The notes under the pieces: generated by a model
Database searches by the model: none
The model's input: only the letters and a program-made list of their open reading frames with translations
What the model was told of the DNA's origin: nothing
Shown: positions 5,244-7,760 of the stretch, piece after piece
How the letters are laid out: every line of letters begins with the position of its first letter
Position numbering within the stretch: position 1 is the stretch's first letter
NCBI RefSeq assembly: GCF_938029485.1
Contig: NZ_CALHGC010000314.1
Span: 1 to 7,760 of the forward strand
DNA from: an uncultured Treponema sp.
Lineage (GTDB): Bacteria; Spirochaetota; Spirochaetia; Treponematales; Treponemataceae
DNA length: 7,760 nt
Direction: 5' to 3'
Made by a program: the position numbers and the translations under genes

Positions 5244-6425
5244 ATGGATAATCTGAAGAAAAATTGGGCGGACAAAAAAAAGGAGCGGAAAGATTTACAA
5301 ACAATGCTCGATTCATTATACAGAGAGTACGGCGAGACGCAGTTCGAATACGTTTCACAGCGAAAAGAAACAACGCCTCATATCCGCGAACAAGATTTTG
5401 AAGCATGGAAAACGCTGAGAGAATCCCGCCGAAAGGATTCGGACGCTATTTTGAGCATTAAGACGGCGCACTCCCGGCAAAATGAATTAAAAGCATTTTA
5501 CGGCGAAATTGATAAAGTATTACATGAACAGCAGCGTGCATATCGGAAAGCGCGGGATACCTTTATTTTGCTTTTCTTCCAAACGTATCAGCATACTTCT
5601 CTGCCGCATATTGTACAAATTGAGCAATCGGTTGAACCTCTTAAAGCATCTATTGAAAAAGCACAACAAGAAAAACAGGAACTTGAACGGCAAAAAAGCG
5701 ATGCTCATTTTTTTAAGAAGCTCACGTTAAGCCCTCAGCTGCTGTCTTTAAAAACTAAATTGAACAGCTTGCAAAAAAAGATGAACGAACAGATCATTGA
5801 AGCAGGGGATGAATTATTAACGGATAACATCATAACGGAAGCCCGCGGCGCTGCATTTCCCGAACAGCTTGAAACCGCCTATAGTGAACTGAACGCAATC
5901 CTTTCCAAGCAAGATGAAATGAAAGATAGAAAGGGAACGCTGAATGCCGAGCAAAAAAAACTTGAAGAAACATTAACCGGATGCGGCGTTACCGATACTC
6001 CTCAGAAGCGGATTAATGCTCTGACGGATATCATAAAGGATACGGATAAAAAAATTGAAGAAGCTGAAACACGTCAAGGCATACGGTATAGCGATGTTTT
6101 TTATACTGCCGGCGGGGAAAATACCGGCGAATCTCTTGTCGACGTACCGGAATTGTTTAAACCGTATTTGACCTCTATTGTCGAGTACCGTGTTAAACTT
6201 GAAAAGAATGCGGTCGATATCGAATATATCGAAAACGAAATTGCACGCACGGGTGAAATACGTAAAATAGAAGCGTTACAAAAAGCTATTGCCGAATATA
6301 AAGACGGCATTGCGCAATACGAAAAACTGATCGAGACAGCTGAACGGGATATTGCGCGGGCAGAAGAAATAAAGTTAGGACTTGAGGAACGAAATAATGA
6401 GCTGAAAGCTCAAGATTCCGATTGA
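5244..6425 (+). CDS. Coiled-coil protein of unknown function
   Basis: A 393-residue, highly charged protein rich in Glu, Lys and Gln, with no signal peptide or membrane segment, so probably cytoplasmic. Helical, heptad-like stretches are at about 1-30, 75-105, 125-185 (around EKAQQEKQELERQKSD), 205-280 and 310-390. A short non-helical break at about 281-305 contains FYTAGGENTGESLVDVPELF. No ATPase Walker motif or enzymatic motif is seen, so it is not an SMC or Rad50 protein despite the helices. I do not recognise the family; structural or scaffolding roles are possible but not supported. The open frame extends 92 codons upstream through element B; that part is rejected as non-coding and the start at 5244 follows a ribosome site. 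The 3' end overlaps the convergent gene by 16 bases. Confidence 0.85.
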   Translation: MDNLKKNWADKKKERKDLQTMLDSLYREYGETQFEYVSQRKETTPHIREQDFEAWKTLRESRRKDSDAILSIKTAHSRQNELKAFYGEIDKVLHEQQRAYRKARDTFILLFFQTYQHTSLPHIVQIEQSVEPLKASIEKAQQEKQELERQKSDAHFFKKLTLSPQLLSLKTKLNSLQKKMNEQIIEAGDELLTDNIITEARGAAFPEQLETAYSELNAILSKQDEMKDRKGTLNAEQKKLEETLTGCGVTDTPQKRINALTDIIKDTDKKIEEAETRQGIRYSDVFYTAGGENTGESLVDVPELFKPYLTSIVEYRVKLEKNAVDIEYIENEIARTGEIRKIEALQKAIAEYKDGIAQYEKLIETAERDIARAEEIKLGLEERNNELKAQDSD

Positions 6426-7066
6426 ATCCTCGTTACCGAATCGACCCACCATCTTTTCGGACGGAAAAAACCTTCTGCATAGACAGCGCTGCGCCCCGGC
6501 TCAAACAAATAAAATTTTCGGATATTTTTTACGATATTCCACTTTTTTACTTGCATACCATAAGGTTCTAAAAAATTGAGCGGTTCCAACTTTCCAAAAC
6601 CGCATCTGGTGTCATACACTGCGGTTGCAACTTTGATAAATACGCTGTAGGGTTCACGAAGCCACATATCCAGCGGTTTTTGTTCTTGCGTGAAGCAGGC
6701 GCCCACTTGTATTTTTTCCATCTTTTCTATGGGTAAGAGCGTTTCGATAGGGTCTCCGTAACTGTAAGTAGTTTGCGCATTTCTCAAAACCGTACCGGAT
6801 ATTTCAAACCGTTTGTGATTCGGAGCAAGATAGCGGTATATACAATCAAGGAGTTCAAACAAATTTATATCAAGCTCTACCGATTTATCGAGCATGGCTG
6901 CCATGTCTTGATCAGTTACGGTATATACCGTACTTTTCGGTATCTGCATTTCCGAAAACATTTTTTCAAGAACCGGATATGCCGTATCCGCTCCTGCGCC
7001 GAATACATACAGTGAACATAAAAGAAAAGAAGAGAGCAATAGCAAAATTCGTTTATACATATACAT
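6410..7066 (-). CDS. Exported protein of unknown function
   Basis: About 218 residues. An N-terminal signal peptide is clear: basic MYMYKR, then the hydrophobic run ILLLLSSFLLCSLYVFG, then a small-residue GAGADT region where signal peptidase I probably cuts. The Cys in FLLC is followed by hydrophobic residues, so a lipoprotein signal is unlikely, though spirochaete lipoboxes are loose. The mature part has no motif I recognise; it ends in an aromatic, basic stretch (FFRPKRWWVDSV). The frame is open to an ATG at 7093, but that start lies inside thiI and would spoil the signal peptide. AAAGGA on the minus strand precedes ATGs at 7066 and 7060; the second has the better spacing and would give 216 residues. 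It begins 11 bases after the thiI stop, so the two are probably co-transcribed. Confidence 0.8.
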   Translation of the reverse strand: MYMYKRILLLLSSFLLCSLYVFGAGADTAYPVLEKMFSEMQIPKSTVYTVTDQDMAAMLDKSVELDINLFELLDCIYRYLAPNHKRFEISGTVLRNAQTTYSYGDPIETLLPIEKMEKIQVGACFTQEQKPLDMWLREPYSVFIKVATAVYDTRCGFGKLEPLNFLEPYGMQVKKWNIVKNIRKFYLFEPGRSAVYAEGFFRPKRWWVDSVTRIQSES

Positions 7067-7077
7067 ATCATCCTTTT

Positions 7078-7760
7078 TTACGGCAAAGTCCATTCTATTT
7101 TTTTTGTTTCACGCTGCTCAAAGGCTTCCGTAAGCAGCGGTTCTATGTCTATACGCGCATAGATATCTTCGGCATCCTTCTGCCGTGTATGCAGTACCGG
7201 ATGTTTGGGCGAAAACAGTACGCAGCAATCTTCATACGGCAGTATGGAAGTTTGATAGGTACCGATATCAACTGCATACCGTATGATTTCTTCCTTGTCC
7301 ATACCGATAAGCGGACGCAAAACCGGAAGTTTTGCACAACCGTCGGTAATCGTAAGGTTTTCGATTGTTTGGCTTGCTACCTGCGCAAGGCTCTCTCCCG
7401 TAACCAAGCACTGCGCATTGACCTTATCAGCCAGCATTTCGGCCGTGTGCATCATACACATACGGAGCAGGAGCGTCAAATAGGGTTCCGGCACCGTCCG
7501 CTTGAGGTGCTGCTGCACCTTGGTAAACGGCATGACGGTCATGTATCCGCCGAGTCCGTAACGGGCTAAAATACCGGCTAAGGTTTCTACCTTTTGCTGA
7601 GCTTCCGGCGATGTATACGGATGGGAATGAAAATACACATAATCGACTTTCATACCGCGGAAAAGCATTTTGTACCCGGCAACGGGAGAGTCGATTCCGC
7701 CCGAGAGCAGCAGCAGCGCCCGTCCCGAACAGCCGCAAGGGAGGCCTCTCCTGCCGATAT
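7078..7760 (-). CDS. thiI: tRNA 4-thiouridine synthetase ThiI, C-terminal part; start lies beyond the window
   Basis: ThiI adenylates U8 of tRNA and transfers persulfide sulfur to make 4-thiouridine; in some bacteria it also serves thiamin thiazole synthesis. The 226 visible codons begin in the PP-loop domain: LLLLSGGIDSPVAGYK, with the ATP-binding SGGIDSP at 7684-7704. FHSHPYTSPEA follows, then ITDGCAKLPVLRPLIGMDKEEI, then YEDCCVLFSPKHP, which carries the Cys at the position of the conserved catalytic Cys of this family. The frame continues without a stop from the ATG at 7668 to the window edge through the PP-loop, so 7668 is not the start. The protein ends soon after this catalytic domain, so it lacks the C-terminal rhodanese domain of the E. 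coli enzyme. It resembles the shorter Bacillus-type ThiI and would take sulfur directly from a cysteine desulfurase. The THUMP domain should lie outside the window. Confidence 0.95.
   Translation of the reverse strand, partial: IGRRGLPCGCSGRALLLLSGGIDSPVAGYKMLFRGMKVDYVYFHSHPYTSPEAQQKVETLAGILARYGLGGYMTVMPFTKVQQHLKRTVPEPYLTLLLRMCMMHTAEMLADKVNAQCLVTGESLAQVASQTIENLTITDGCAKLPVLRPLIGMDKEEIIRYAVDIGTYQTSILPYEDCCVLFSPKHPVLHTRQKDAEDIYARIDIEPLLTEAFEQRETKKIEWTLP

Noticed and set aside
6398..6413. GAGCT/AGCTC mini-hairpin near the end of the coiled-coil gene as a terminator
   Set aside because: Only 5 bp inside coding sequence, with no T-tract after it.
6979..7569. 196-codon + strand open frame antisense to thiI
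   Set aside because: The opposite strand encodes clear ThiI motifs; the frame is a shadow with no recognisable protein features.

Overview
The window looks like a chromosomal segment of a spirochaete, most likely a Treponema of the oral/host-associated type. This is an inference from protein character (TlyC/CorC-type pair, galactokinase, YebC, rhodanese-less ThiI, a spirochaete-like coiled-coil protein) and from moderate GC with AT-rich intergenic stretches. No rRNA or other marker fixes the species. I see no tRNA, rRNA, CRISPR array, transposase or phage gene.

Layout from left to right. At 1-1365 (+, 5' end cut off) and 1362-2624 (+) lie two paralogous CNNM/CorC-type membrane proteins (DUF21 + CBS pair + CorC_HlyC), coupled by an ATGA overlap. 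A 311-base intergenic region (2625-2935) follows. It carries a weak hairpin, a 13-bp AT-rich palindrome with a possible promoter across it, and a 139-base nested palindromic element (element A) that ends next to the ribosome binding site of galactokinase galK (2936-4150, +). yebC (4162-4905, -) converges on galK with an 11-base gap and has a near-consensus promoter at 4956-4984. The 338-base divergent region (4906-5243) holds element B, a second copy of the palindromic element. A cytoplasmic coiled-coil protein of unknown function follows (5244-6425, +). It converges with and overlaps by 16 bases a small exported protein of unknown function (6410-7066, -). That gene lies just downstream of a 3' fragment of thiI (7078-7760, -), probably in one operon.

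The protein genes are mostly housekeeping: predicted divalent-cation transport, galactose phosphorylation, a YebC-family translation/transcription factor and tRNA 4-thiouridine synthesis. The unusual signal is the pair of elements A and B. They share an 18-bp perfect inner stem, the same 3x3 internal loop, a 5-bp upper stem and a GCA apical loop. Where their sequences differ inside stems, both arms change together. Their outermost stems (14 and 18 bp) have unrelated sequences at the two loci, yet each is self-complementary. This points to selection on a folded RNA or single-stranded DNA, or to a small mobile element tied to palindromes, and I do not recognise it as a named family.
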